Positions 17,102 to 26,315 of a stretch of DNA of 64,000 nt are shown piece after piece. The notes under the pieces are model-generated. The model saw only the letters and a program-made list of their open reading frames with translations. It was not told where the DNA came from and did not search any database. This DNA comes from Moellerella sp963519845 (GTDB lineage: Bacteria > Pseudomonadota > Gammaproteobacteria > Enterobacterales > Enterobacteriaceae), in assembly GCA_963519845.1 (NCBI GenBank), contig CAUQNX010000006.1:62001-126000 (forward strand), read 5' to 3'. The position numbers and the translations under genes were made by a program. The number at the start of each line of letters is the position of its first letter. Positions within the stretch are counted from its first letter, which is position 1.

Positions 17102-17908
17102 TTATTCTCCTTGATGCTTAATATGTGATAGTAAAAACGCTTGGGTACTGCTGATAATTTTTTGCCATTGCGGTAGTTTGTCTGGGGTAAAGACAATTTC
17201 AATATCAGTGCCTATTTCGGGCATAATCAATATAGCCTCACAGTAAGAGTAGGTATTATTGATAATATGCCACTTACATCTAAAGATTACCGGTACGCGC
17301 CCCTCTACTTCATGCCAGTAATAGTCGATAATCTGTTTATTAGACAAAAAAGGACTTTTTTTATTATTGTCCGGATCAGGTTTGAATAATGTTCGAGTAA
17401 TTTTGACGGAAAAAAGATCTAAATCGTCATGATAATTTACGGGGCTAAGTTCTATATATTTATCTCCTTTTAGGATAATATCTCGGTAATAGGTAATATC
17501 AGGTTCGCTTATTCTTAATAATGGTCTGACTGCTAGAGTTAATCCACTAAAGTCTAATCCTTCTTCTGACCTTTGAGCTCTATCGCCTGGCTGCATATCA
17601 GGCCAAGTTGTGATCATCGGTAGCACGACAAAATTGGCATCACAGCCTTTCTTATTATAGATAAAATCAGGGTCAAAAGCGCTGGCGCCTTCATATTCAG
17701 CCCAGTACATAATATACTTACTTGAGACTTCCATAATATGACCATTAAATTTACCGCAGACAAAACCTGGTCGATTGGCGGCGAAAGTGGAAGATGATAA
17801 GCTGAGTAATAATAGTGTTATTATTATAAAATTAAATTTAGCTGTGTTAATTAATAAATCATACAAGTATATAGTTTTATTTTTTTCTATTATATATTTA
17901 TCATCCAT
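17102..17908 (-). CDS. Hypothetical exported protein (268 aa)
   Basis: Not recognised. A hydrophobic stretch at residues 27-43 (FNFIIITLLLLSLSSSTFAA) ending in an AxA-like cleavage site marks an exported or anchored protein; about 26 residues precede it, so the real start may differ, although no internal ATG offers a better one. The mature part has four or more Cys residues and is beta-rich, as in periplasmic immunity proteins of type VI effector pairs. It is immediately upstream of the 367-residue protein. The immunity idea is speculative. Confidence 0.65.
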   Translation of the reverse strand: MDDKYIIEKNKTIYLYDLLINTAKFNFIIITLLLLSLSSSTFAANRPGFVCGKFNGHIMEVSSKYIMYWAEYEGASAFDPDFIYNKKGCDANFVVLPMITTWPDMQPGDRAQRSEEGLDFSGLTLAVRPLLRISEPDITYYRDIILKGDKYIELSPVNYHDDLDLFSVKITRTLFKPDPDNNKKSPFLSNKQIIDYYWHEVEGRVPVIFRCKWHIINNTYSYCEAILIMPEIGTDIEIVFTPDKLPQWQKIISSTQAFLLSHIKHQGE

Positions 17909-18199
17909 TTGTGTTTAATCCCTATAAAAACGATATTTATTTCATTGTTTAAATAATAAATTAAATATCATTGTATAATACCCGTTTTTTAATCGATTTG
18001 TATTTTAAAAAAACATAGCGTAAAAGGAAGGTTGAAACAAGGATTAATTATTTGTTAAATGTAAAAGGGATCTATTATTTAATATAATGATGGTTATTTT
18101 GAATTAAATTAATTGTTATATTGTTTTTATGTGAATTTAATTAACCAGTAATTAAGTTGTTTTTATTTTAATTATACAAAGAGAGTTAGTGAGTTATCT
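17909..18199. other. AT-rich intergenic region
   Basis: Very AT-rich sequence upstream of the exported-protein gene and downstream of the AraC regulator. No open frame or strong structure is supported beyond the terminator hairpin at 18204-18226. It presumably carries the promoter of the minus-strand two-gene unit. Confidence 0.4.
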
Positions 18200-18226
18200 T
18201 AAAAAAGAGCTCTAAAGATCAGAGCC
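18200..18226 (-). terminator. Terminator of the AraC regulator gene
   Basis: On the minus strand GGCTCT...AGAGCT forms a short 5-6 bp stem overlapping the stop codon and is followed directly by six T residues. Confidence 0.5.
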
Positions 18227-19226
18227 TTTTTAGACTTTGGCTAGGAGCTTCACCATAACGAATTTTATATTCAGCACTAAATCGTCCCATATGAGCAAAA
18301 CCCCAACGTAAGGCGACGCCAGTGACATTGGAGGCTTCGCCAGATAATAGTTCGGCTCTGACCCTTTCCATCCGCAGATTTCGCAGATATTGCATTGGGC
18401 TGACTGCCAGAAATTCTTTAAAACCCGCATATAAACTCCGCAAGCTAACACCCGCAATCAGCGCCAGATGTTCGGCGGTAATAGCTTCATGAGCGTGGGC
18501 CTCAAGATACTCTTGCACTCGTCGAACATGGCGTGGGCGGATAGCAGCACGTCGTTGGCCAGCACCTTCGGTGTAATTATGTTGTTGGGTTGAAAGTAGA
18601 GTAACTGATACAAGCTGCTCTATTTGATTGGTAATTAATTTATGTTGAAGAACATCAGGATTGCTACTGGCACATTCGAGTAAGTAATTCATCAGTGCAC
18701 GCCATGCTAGGCTCTGTTTCCATGGAAAAGCCAGTTCAAAAATTAAAGGTTTATCAAGCGTATGTCCAAGTTGGCCGACAAGTGTGCGTTCGAGCAGTGA
18801 ACGAGAAATACGCACCATAAATTGATCGCACTCCGCATTCCAGCGCATTGAAGTGGTTTCATCTGGGCTCAGTAGCGAGGCGATTTTTGGTGTGGATTCA
18901 ATTTGTTGATCACCACTTTCAATCACTGCAGCGCCTGATAGTGGCATCTGCACCAGAAAAAAAGCCTCAAGCTGGCCGGGTATAATAGCGACGTCAGCGC
19001 CATAGCGTAGCCGGCTGAGGGCAATATCTCCCATGGGAATATAGTGCATACGAGAATCTAGTTTATGTTGTGGATCTAACAAATTAAATTGATGCGGTTT
19101 CATGACTCGGCCGACCATAGATCTCACTTCCTCTATGTCATTCGAGGTAAAAAGTAAACGCTCTGGTGAGTTGAGTTGCTGCTCAAGATGAGGCGCTTGA
19201 GATTGAGACCAAGAGTTGCTCGACAT
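18219..19226 (-). CDS. AraC-family regulator, likely controller of the aromatic operons
   Basis: 335 residues with an N-terminal AraC-binding-like domain (about 1-220) and a C-terminal pair of HTHs (about 235-335; EHLALIAGVSLRSLYAGFKEFL and VTGVALRWGFAHMGRFSAEYKIRYGEAPSQ). The layout is that of AraC_binding_2 regulators common in aromatic catabolism. The frame opens at a TTG (19241), but the ATG at 19226 with GGGGG 8 bases upstream is preferred. It is divergent from the IorAB-led operon, and the Acinetobacter indole cluster has an AraC-type regulator (IifR). Activation by an indole-derived signal is inferred. Confidence 0.88.
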   Translation of the reverse strand: MSSNSWSQSQAPHLEQQLNSPERLLFTSNDIEEVRSMVGRVMKPHQFNLLDPQHKLDSRMHYIPMGDIALSRLRYGADVAIIPGQLEAFFLVQMPLSGAAVIESGDQQIESTPKIASLLSPDETTSMRWNAECDQFMVRISRSLLERTLVGQLGHTLDKPLIFELAFPWKQSLAWRALMNYLLECASSNPDVLQHKLITNQIEQLVSVTLLSTQQHNYTEGAGQRRAAIRPRHVRRVQEYLEAHAHEAITAEHLALIAGVSLRSLYAGFKEFLAVSPMQYLRNLRMERVRAELLSGEASNVTGVALRWGFAHMGRFSAEYKIRYGEAPSQSLKRL

Positions 19227-19802
19227 CAAAGGTACCCCCAAACAATAAATAGGCTGTGATAGTTTTATTGGATCTTGTCGAGCATTAGCCTAATTCATCT
19301 CCTTTGATTTAAATTCCTATTTCTAGCTATGCAGTTACGTCACAAGATACTTTATTATTAACATTTAATTAATTTATTATTAACCTAATTGCCATGGAAA
19401 CATAGCACAAAGTGTAAAACATACCTAGCCGATTTAGGGTGCTTAATAGCCAAAAAATGCAAGAAAGAGGAAATAGTGACCGCTGTTTATTTATCATGAA
19501 CTCTCAAGAAGTGACTGATATTTATTCTCGATAGTCATTCAAGTAAATCAGCCTTTCCCTTTATTGCTGGCGACTTATGCCTCATATTATCTTTAATCAT
19601 CGAATTTAATGACCTATTTCCCCGCTCGAAAAACTCTCTTTATGACGATTTAATCTACTTTTTTATCTACATACTGCCAAGGCTATCCGTTCAGTGCATG
19701 AATCTTATTCCATGACTGATCATGGATTGACTTGGAAGTAACAAAAAAGATACAAACAAGCAACATTAGAAGTAACCCAATAGTTATAAAGGTAAGGTTA
19801 GT
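19227..19802. other. Divergent control region between araC-type gene and lower operon
   Basis: About 576 bases without a supported gene. It must hold both divergent promoters. A weak candidate for the lower operon is TTGACT (19727-19732) and TACAAA (19751-19756), spacing 18. The AAGGTAAGG ribosome binding site precedes the ATG at 19803. ATCTTGT (19272) and ACAAGAT (19342) form a distant inverted pair, too short to call a site. Confidence 0.4.
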
Positions 19803-21998
19803 ATGGCTGAGCGATCGTTTGTACAAGAGGTAAAAAAACTTCGCCTAAGTGAAGGTGAGGTTTTTAGCGGCGAGGGGATTCTGGCGGTCACTAAAGCATT
19901 ATTAGAATCAGGCGTCTCTTATGTGGCGGGTTATCAGGGTGCACCCATTTCCCATTTGATGGATGTATTGGCTGATGCGCAAGATATTTTAGCCGAATAT
20001 GGTATCCGTTTTGAGAATAGCGCCAGTGAAGCCACTGCCGCAGCTACTTTAGCGGCCTCAGTCAACTATCCATTGCGTGGGGCGGTCACCTTTAAGGCGA
20101 CGGTGGGCACGAACGTTGCCTCTGATGCCCTCGCTAACTTGGCCTCAGGCGGTGTATTGGGTGGCGCATTAATTATTGTTGGCGAGGATTACGGTGAGGG
20201 CTCCTCTATTATGCAGGAGCGTAGCCATGCTTTCGCAATGAAATCACAGATGTGGTTATTAGATCCTCGGCCAAATCTCACCTCGATAGTACAAGCGGTT
20301 AAAGATGGGTTTTCACTGTCTGAAGCCAGTAATACCCCGGTTATGCTACAGATGCGCATTCGCTCTTGCCATGTGCATGGGAAATTTATTTGTGCGGATA
20401 ATAAGGCGCCAGAGTTCACGGTTAAAGATGCTTTAGAAAATCCTGCGCGGGATGTGAGCCGCATTGTGTTGCCACCCGCCAGTTTTTTACATGAAAAAGA
20501 GAAAATCGAGTCGCGCTGGCCTGCTGCTGTTGAGTTTATAAAATCACATCAACTCAATGAGTTTTTTTCCGAGCAAATAGATGATGTCGGTATTGCATTG
20601 CAGGGCGGTTGTTATAATACAGTGATCCGCGCCTTGAGTCAGCTTGGCCTTGCCGATGTATTTGGCAATTCAAAGATCCCACTCTATGTAATGAATGTTG
20701 CATATCCTTTGATCGATGACGAGTTTGAACGTTTCTGCCACAACAAAAAAGCCTTGTTAATTCTAGAAGAGGGGCAACCCAACTTTGTTGAGCAAAATGT
20801 CGCGAATATTTTGCGCCAACGCCATATCGCTATTGAATTACATGGTAAAGATCTGCTGCCAATGGCGGGTGAATATAATACCGCTACTGTGTTAGCTGGT
20901 TTAGGTGCTTTTTTTGAGCGCTACGGCAAAATTGAGCCTCAGTTAAAAGCAGCTGCGATGCAAATTCGTATTCCGTTGGTCACTTTATTAAGTGAGCCAA
21001 TGGAAGATGAAGTTGAATATATTAATGCAGCAGAAGCCTCTTTAGAAGATAACGTTCATGCGCGTCCTCCCGGTTTCTGTACTGGCTGTCCTGAGCGCCC
21101 GATATTTACCGCGATGAAATTAGTGGAGCGTGAATTAGGCGCTCACCATATCAGCGCTGATATTGGTTGCCATCTCTTTTCTATCTTACCGCCATTTAAT
21201 TTGGGTAATACCACCATGGGTTATGGACTGGGTGGTGCGGGAGCTGCTGCATTAAATTCGCCGAGCGGAAAACGGGCCATATCGGTTATGGGCGATGGCG
21301 GTTTTTGGCATAACGGTTTGACTAGTGGGATTGCCAATAGCGTCTTTAATCGTAGTGATAATTTAACAATCATTATAGATAACGATTATACGTCAGCGAC
21401 TGGAGGGCAGGATATTCTCTCTTCGCATGCTCAGAATCCAACGCGCAGTACGGGCCACGAGATTGAAAAAGCGGTGAAAGGTGTTGGCGTTAATTGGGTT
21501 AAAACTATTACACACACCTATGATCTGAAGGCCATGACACAGGCGCTACGAGAAGCCCTTACCACTCAAGAGAAGGGGCCTAAAGTACTGATCGCTCAAA
21601 GCGAATGCATGCTAAATAAGCAGCGGCGCGATAAAAAAATAGTGCGCAAAGATATTGCAGCGGGAAAACGCGTTGTGCGTGAGCGTTTTGGCATTGATCC
21701 TGATAGTTGCACAGGGGATCACTCCTGTATTCGTCTCTCTGGCTGCCCATCGCTAACGATCGCGCCTAATCCTGATCCTTTACGCACAGATCCTGTCGCT
21801 ACTGTGATCGATAGCTGTGTCGGCTGTGGTCTCTGTGGCGAAGTTTCACATGCGGCGATCTTATGCCCCTCTTTCTATAAAGCGCAAATCATTACTAATC
21901 CAAATTCAAGGGATCGCCTCGCTCACCTTATCAGAAATGGGATCATCGGTTGGTTTCAGCGCCGTGATGCTCGCCGTCGTGAACAATTGAGTTTCTAA
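19803..21998 (+). CDS. iorA: Indolepyruvate/aryl-keto acid:ferredoxin oxidoreductase alpha subunit (IorA-like)
   Basis: 731-residue TPP enzyme subunit for CoA-dependent oxidative decarboxylation of aryl 2-oxo acids. An N-terminal pyrimidine-binding domain (GEGILAVTKALLESGVSYVAGYQGAP) is followed by a TPP pyrophosphate-binding domain (GDGGFWHNGL...DNDYTSATGGQ) around residues 490-545 and a ferredoxin-like tail with Cys at about 636, 642, 648 and C-x2-C-x2-C-x9-C at 672, 675, 678, 688. The first cluster has unusual spacing compared with the canonical CxxCxxCxxxCP. It starts the lower operon and pairs with the next gene. The keto acid could be indolepyruvate, but with isatin hydrolase in the same locus, isatinate (2-aminophenylglyoxylate) giving 2-aminobenzoyl-CoA fits better. 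That substrate is inference. Confidence 0.88.
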   Translation: MAERSFVQEVKKLRLSEGEVFSGEGILAVTKALLESGVSYVAGYQGAPISHLMDVLADAQDILAEYGIRFENSASEATAAATLAASVNYPLRGAVTFKATVGTNVASDALANLASGGVLGGALIIVGEDYGEGSSIMQERSHAFAMKSQMWLLDPRPNLTSIVQAVKDGFSLSEASNTPVMLQMRIRSCHVHGKFICADNKAPEFTVKDALENPARDVSRIVLPPASFLHEKEKIESRWPAAVEFIKSHQLNEFFSEQIDDVGIALQGGCYNTVIRALSQLGLADVFGNSKIPLYVMNVAYPLIDDEFERFCHNKKALLILEEGQPNFVEQNVANILRQRHIAIELHGKDLLPMAGEYNTATVLAGLGAFFERYGKIEPQLKAAAMQIRIPLVTLLSEPMEDEVEYINAAEASLEDNVHARPPGFCTGCPERPIFTAMKLVERELGAHHISADIGCHLFSILPPFNLGNTTMGYGLGGAGAAALNSPSGKRAISVMGDGGFWHNGLTSGIANSVFNRSDNLTIIIDNDYTSATGGQDILSSHAQNPTRSTGHEIEKAVKGVGVNWVKTITHTYDLKAMTQALREALTTQEKGPKVLIAQSECMLNKQRRDKKIVRKDIAAGKRVVRERFGIDPDSCTGDHSCIRLSGCPSLTIAPNPDPLRTDPVATVIDSCVGCGLCGEVSHAAILCPSFYKAQIITNPNSRDRLAHLIRNGIIGWFQRRDARRREQLSF

Positions 21999-22008
21999 GG
22001 GAGGCATG

Positions 22009-23499
22009 ATGATCGCATTACAACCCATAAAGATCGCTATTTTGGCCATGGGTGGCGAAGGTGGCGGCGTATTAGCCGATTGGATCGTTAATCTTGCCGA
22101 AGAGAATGGCTATTTTGCGCAAACTACGTCAGTTCCCGGTGTTGCTCAGCGCACAGGAGCCACCATCTACTATGTTGAGATGTTTCCCGGTGCTAATAAT
22201 CCGGCAACACCCGTACCCGTTCTAGCCTTAATGCCGATGGCGGGTGATGTGGATATCGTTCTCGCTTCAGAACTGATGGAAGCGGGGCGTGCGGTACAGC
22301 GAGGTTTAGTGACGGCGGATCGCACAACGCTGATCACCTCGACTCACCGAGTGTATTCAATTTCAGAAAAATCTGCCATGGGTGATGGGCGTGTTGATAG
22401 TCAGGCTCTCGTACGTCAAACCGCTCGTGCAGCTGCTTCTTTTATCCATTTTGATATGGCCAAAGCCGCGGAAAAAAGTGGCAGTGTAATCAGTGCAGTT
22501 CTGTTTGGTGCCTTGTGCGGCTCAGGGGCTTTACCCTTTAGCCGAGCTGAGTTTGAAGAGACTGTTGTACGAGGCGGAGTTGGTGTCAAGCCTAGTCTTA
22601 AAGCCTTCGCATGTGGATTTGAAAAGGCGCAGCAAGCTGAAGAGACGGCAGATATCGCAATAAACAATGTTGTGCCAGCGGCGAAAGATCCCAAGGTGAG
22701 CGCTCTCTTAACGCGTGTTGAAACTCAACTTCCGCAAGTTGCGCAATATCTGGCTATCGAAGGCGTACGTCGTTTGATCGATTATCAGGATGTTAATTAT
22801 GCATCACTTTATCTCGATCGTTTAACGGGCTTATTTAGTCAACAAGGTTTTGATGATCCTCGATTAATAAAGGATATGACCCGTTATTTGGCCTTATGGA
22901 TGTCTTATGAAGACACTATTCGCGTGGCTGATTTAAAAATACGCGGCAGTCGTTTCTTGCGTGTGCGTAAAGAAGTGCGGGCTAGCGAGCAGCAGCTATT
23001 AGATATTAATGAGTTTATGCATCCACGTATTGAGGAAATTTGCGAAACATTGCCCGCCAATATTGGTCGCTGGCTGGCTCAGCCACATTTTATTCATCGC
23101 ACTGTTCGTCGTCTTATGCAGAAAGGTCGAGTGATCAAAACCAGTTCGCTTTGGGGATTTTTTCAACTCTATCTGCTGGCGCGTTGGCGTTGTGGCCGCC
23201 GTAGCACTTTGCGCTATCAGCAGGAGAATGGACGGATCGAAAGTTGGCTGCAACTTGTTGGACAAATGGCGGCCATCAATCCCTCTCTTGCTTGTGAAAT
23301 TGCGCAATGCCAACAGTTGGTTAAAGGCTATAGCGATACCCATGCTCGGGGTGTGCGCAACTTTAGCACTCTGATGGATATCGTTTATCGTCATGGGCGC
23401 CAACTGGCCCCCGCTAGTTTAAGGGCACTACGTGAAGCGGCATTAGCGGATGAACAGGGTGATGCCTTGCGTGAATGCCAGAAGCGTTTAGCTGTGTAA
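22009..23499 (+). CDS. iorB: Indolepyruvate oxidoreductase beta subunit, extended form (IorB-like)
   Basis: About 496 residues: an N-terminal POR gamma-type domain (IAILAMGGEGGGVLADWIV...TTSVPGVAQRTGATIYYVEMFP) of about 200 residues fused to a long helical C-terminal region (DUF6537-like). Archaeal IorB has only the first domain, so this is the extended proteobacterial type. AGGGAGG precedes two adjacent ATGs (22006, 22009); the second has better spacing. It follows iorA by about 10 bases and must form a complex with it. Confidence 0.85.
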   Translation: MIALQPIKIAILAMGGEGGGVLADWIVNLAEENGYFAQTTSVPGVAQRTGATIYYVEMFPGANNPATPVPVLALMPMAGDVDIVLASELMEAGRAVQRGLVTADRTTLITSTHRVYSISEKSAMGDGRVDSQALVRQTARAAASFIHFDMAKAAEKSGSVISAVLFGALCGSGALPFSRAEFEETVVRGGVGVKPSLKAFACGFEKAQQAEETADIAINNVVPAAKDPKVSALLTRVETQLPQVAQYLAIEGVRRLIDYQDVNYASLYLDRLTGLFSQQGFDDPRLIKDMTRYLALWMSYEDTIRVADLKIRGSRFLRVRKEVRASEQQLLDINEFMHPRIEEICETLPANIGRWLAQPHFIHRTVRRLMQKGRVIKTSSLWGFFQLYLLARWRCGRRSTLRYQQENGRIESWLQLVGQMAAINPSLACEIAQCQQLVKGYSDTHARGVRNFSTLMDIVYRHGRQLAPASLRALREAALADEQGDALRECQKRLAV

Positions 23500-23512
23500 T
23501 AAGGAATAAATA

Positions 23513-23932
23513 ATGAATCAGCAGAAATTTAGCCAAGCCTACAAAATTCATTTTTCAGAATGCGATCCGGCGGGGATCGTGTTTTATCCACAATATTTCA
23601 TTATGTTCAATAACTTGCTTGAGCGTTGGTTCGATCAACTCCTTCCTCAGGGATTTGCGGGTTATATCCTGACGCAGCGTTTTGGCCTACCCACGGTGCA
23701 TCTTGAGGCTGAATTTAAGGCTGTGAGTCGCATGGGGGATGCTGTTCGACTTGAGCTAGAGGTTGAACATATTGGTACTAAGTCACTGACTTTAAAACAA
23801 AGGTGTTTAAGCCAGAGCGGAGAATTGCGGATGCAGGTGACACAAACCTATGTCACTACCTCACTGGAAACACACCAAGCCATCGCCATTCCCGATGCCC
23901 TCTATCAGGCGTTAACGCAACAGCCTGTGTGA
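23513..23932 (+). CDS. Acyl-CoA thioesterase of the 4-hydroxybenzoyl-CoA thioesterase family
   Basis: 139-residue hot-dog thioesterase. The active-site segment SECDPAGIVFYPQYF carries the catalytic Asp (residue 18) in the typical DPAGIVFYP context. AAGGA lies before the ATG, 13 bases after iorB. Within an operon that makes and hydroxylates an aryl-CoA it probably releases the free hydroxylated acid (proposed 5-hydroxyanthranilate, or gentisate) for ring cleavage. Confidence 0.87.
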   Translation: MNQQKFSQAYKIHFSECDPAGIVFYPQYFIMFNNLLERWFDQLLPQGFAGYILTQRFGLPTVHLEAEFKAVSRMGDAVRLELEVEHIGTKSLTLKQRCLSQSGELRMQVTQTYVTTSLETHQAIAIPDALYQALTQQPV

Positions 23933-23963
23933 TGGTCCAACGCAATAGATGAGGAGAAGTCTG

Positions 23964-26285
23964 ATGAAGATAGTTTGTATCGGCGGTGGCCCAGCGGGTC
24001 TCTATTTCGGCCTACTGATGAAATTACAAAATCCCGAAAATCGTGTGGTGGTGGTTGAACGAAATCGCCCTTATGACACCTTTGGTTGGGGTGTAGTTTT
24101 TTCTGATGCCACATTAACTAATTTGCGTCGGGCGGATCCTGTCTCCGCAGAAACGATCGCCAAGGAATTTAGCCATTGGGATGATATTGATATCCATTTT
24201 AAAGGGGCTAAAAACCGCAGTGGTGGTCATGGTTTTATCGGTATTGGTCGCAAAAAATTACTCAATATTCTACAAGATCGCTGTTTAGAAGTTGGCGTTG
24301 AGTTGGTTTTTGAGACTCTGGTCAGTGATGAGCAAGAGATAGCTCGTCAATATGATGCGGATCTAATTATTGCCTCTGATGGGATCAATAGTGTAGTTCG
24401 CACCCGTCATCAAGCGATCTTTCAACCAGATATTGATCAGCGCCACTGCCGATTTGTCTGGCTAGGAACTAAAAAGATCTTTGAAGCTTTTACCTTTCTA
24501 TTTGCTGAGAATGAGCATGGCTGGTTTCAGGTGCATGCCTACCAATTTGAAGCAGGTTTATCGACTTTTATTATTGAAACAACGGAAGAGACTTGGCTTA
24601 AGGCAGGGATTGATCAGATGTCGCAGGAAGAGGGAATTACCTACTGTGAACAGCTATTTGCGCCTTGGCTCGAGGGCGAAAAATTGATTTCAAATGCCAG
24701 CCATTTGCGCGGGGCAGCAATTTGGATACGTTTCCCAAGGATCATTTGTGATAATTGGGTGCATTGGACCCAAGCTGCGGACGATACGGGTAAAAATTTA
24801 CCTATCGTCTTAATGGGTGATGCGGCACATACTGCGCACTTTTCTATCGGTTCTGGTACGAAATTGGCTCTTGAAGATGCGATAGAGCTGGCTGATAGTC
24901 TACGAAAAACACAGGGTGATCTGGTTTCAGGGCTCGATCATTATCAAGCTGTACGCAGTGTGGAAGTATTAAAAATTCAGAACGCGGCTCGCAATTCAAC
25001 AGAGTGGTTTGAAAATGTGGCTCGTTATGAAAATTTTTCGCCAGAGCAGTTTGCCTATTCGCTATTAACAAGATCACAGCGGATCTCCCATGAAAACTTG
25101 CGCTTACGCGATCCTCAATGGTTAACCAACTATGAGCGCGGGTTAGCGATAAATTCGGGAATTCAATTAACTGAGAATGACGTGCCAGTTCCGCCAATGT
25201 TAACGCCTTTTCAAGTGGCTAACTTACACCTGAAAAATAGAGTGATTGTCTCACCGACCTTGCTATATAGCGCAAAGGACGGGGTGGTGGGTAATTTCCA
25301 TATGGTACACCTTGGTAGCCGTGCTTTAGGCGGCGCCAGCTTAGTGATGACGGAAATGACGGCAATTTCGCCAGAAGCGCGTGTCACAAGAGGATGTCCG
25401 GGGATTTGGAATTCACAGCAAGTCAATGCATGGCGAGCGATTATCGAATTTGTGCATCAAAATAGCGATGCTTATATTGGTATTCAGTTAGGTCATGCTG
25501 GTCGTCGTGGTTCAACTCAACGAGGTTGGGAGCAAGAGAGTCATCCTTTGCCAGAGGATAATTGGCCGCTCATTTCAGCTTCGCCTTTAGCTTATCTCGA
25601 TGATATCTCTCAAATCCCCACAGAGTTGACAGCTGCGCAGATGCCAGTATTGATTCAGCAGTTTGTCGATGCCGCTAAACGAGCCGATGAAGCAGGTTTC
25701 GACTGGCTAGAAATTCAGGCAGCACAAGGTTATCTGCTATCTAGTTTTATCTCTCCACTCACCAATCAGCGACAAGATCAGTTCGGTGGCTCCCTTGAAA
25801 GGCGCTTGCAATTTCCACTCGCTGTAGTGACCGCCGTCCGAGCCGTTTGGCCAGCGGGTAAGCCACTTTCAGTGCGTATCTCAGCCACAGATTGGGTTGA
25901 GGGTGGAACGACCGTCGATGATGCCGTTGTGATCGGCAAAGCCTTTTACGCTGCCGGTGCAGATATGATCACTTGCTCTTCTGGCGAAGTCTCTGCGGAG
26001 CAAAAACCGGTATACGGCAGAATGTATCAAACACCGATGGCCGATCGTGTGCGCAATGAAGGGCATGTGCCTGTGATTGCCGTGGGAGCCATTACCGATG
26101 CCGATCAAGTGAATAGCATTATTGCCTCTGGGCGCGCGGATCTCTGTGCGCTGTCACGACCTTTCTTATCTGATCCTGCGTGGGTACTCCATGAGTCCGC
26201 CCGCTATGGTTGGCATGCTATTGAATGGCCTGTCCCTTATGCATATGGCCGTGCGCAACTGATACAGCAAATGAAAAGCCGTTAA
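23964..26285 (+). CDS. Bifunctional aryl-CoA 5-hydroxylase/reductase (2-aminobenzoyl-CoA or salicylyl-CoA type)
   Basis: 773 residues with two fused flavoprotein domains. Residues 1-395: FAD monooxygenase (IVCIGGGPAGLYFGLLMK; GDAAHTAHFSIGSGTKLALEDA). Residues 405-773: Old Yellow Enzyme-type FMN domain (MLTPFQVANLHLKNRVIVSP...; QLGHAGRRGS; Tyr/His region around YLLSSFISPLTNQR). This fusion is the signature of 2-aminobenzoyl-CoA monooxygenase/reductase and salicylyl-CoA 5-hydroxylase. The frame opens at 23949, but GAGGAGAAG before the ATG at 23964 fixes the start. With an isatinate-derived aminobenzoyl-CoA upstream and a gentisate-type dioxygenase downstream, 5-hydroxylation of 2-aminobenzoyl-CoA is proposed; salicylyl-CoA remains an alternative. 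Confidence 0.9.
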   Translation: MKIVCIGGGPAGLYFGLLMKLQNPENRVVVVERNRPYDTFGWGVVFSDATLTNLRRADPVSAETIAKEFSHWDDIDIHFKGAKNRSGGHGFIGIGRKKLLNILQDRCLEVGVELVFETLVSDEQEIARQYDADLIIASDGINSVVRTRHQAIFQPDIDQRHCRFVWLGTKKIFEAFTFLFAENEHGWFQVHAYQFEAGLSTFIIETTEETWLKAGIDQMSQEEGITYCEQLFAPWLEGEKLISNASHLRGAAIWIRFPRIICDNWVHWTQAADDTGKNLPIVLMGDAAHTAHFSIGSGTKLALEDAIELADSLRKTQGDLVSGLDHYQAVRSVEVLKIQNAARNSTEWFENVARYENFSPEQFAYSLLTRSQRISHENLRLRDPQWLTNYERGLAINSGIQLTENDVPVPPMLTPFQVANLHLKNRVIVSPTLLYSAKDGVVGNFHMVHLGSRALGGASLVMTEMTAISPEARVTRGCPGIWNSQQVNAWRAIIEFVHQNSDAYIGIQLGHAGRRGSTQRGWEQESHPLPEDNWPLISASPLAYLDDISQIPTELTAAQMPVLIQQFVDAAKRADEAGFDWLEIQAAQGYLLSSFISPLTNQRQDQFGGSLERRLQFPLAVVTAVRAVWPAGKPLSVRISATDWVEGGTTVDDAVVIGKAFYAAGADMITCSSGEVSAEQKPVYGRMYQTPMADRVRNEGHVPVIAVGAITDADQVNSIIASGRADLCALSRPFLSDPAWVLHESARYGWHAIEWPVPYAYGRAQLIQQMKSR

Positions 26286-26315
26286 TTCAATCCAATGGCG
26301 TAACAGGAGTCGACA

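Noticed and set aside
19272..19348. ATCTTGT / ACAAGAT pair as an AraC operator
   Set aside because: Only 7 bases, far apart, and no matching sequence upstream of the other putative target operon at 7173.
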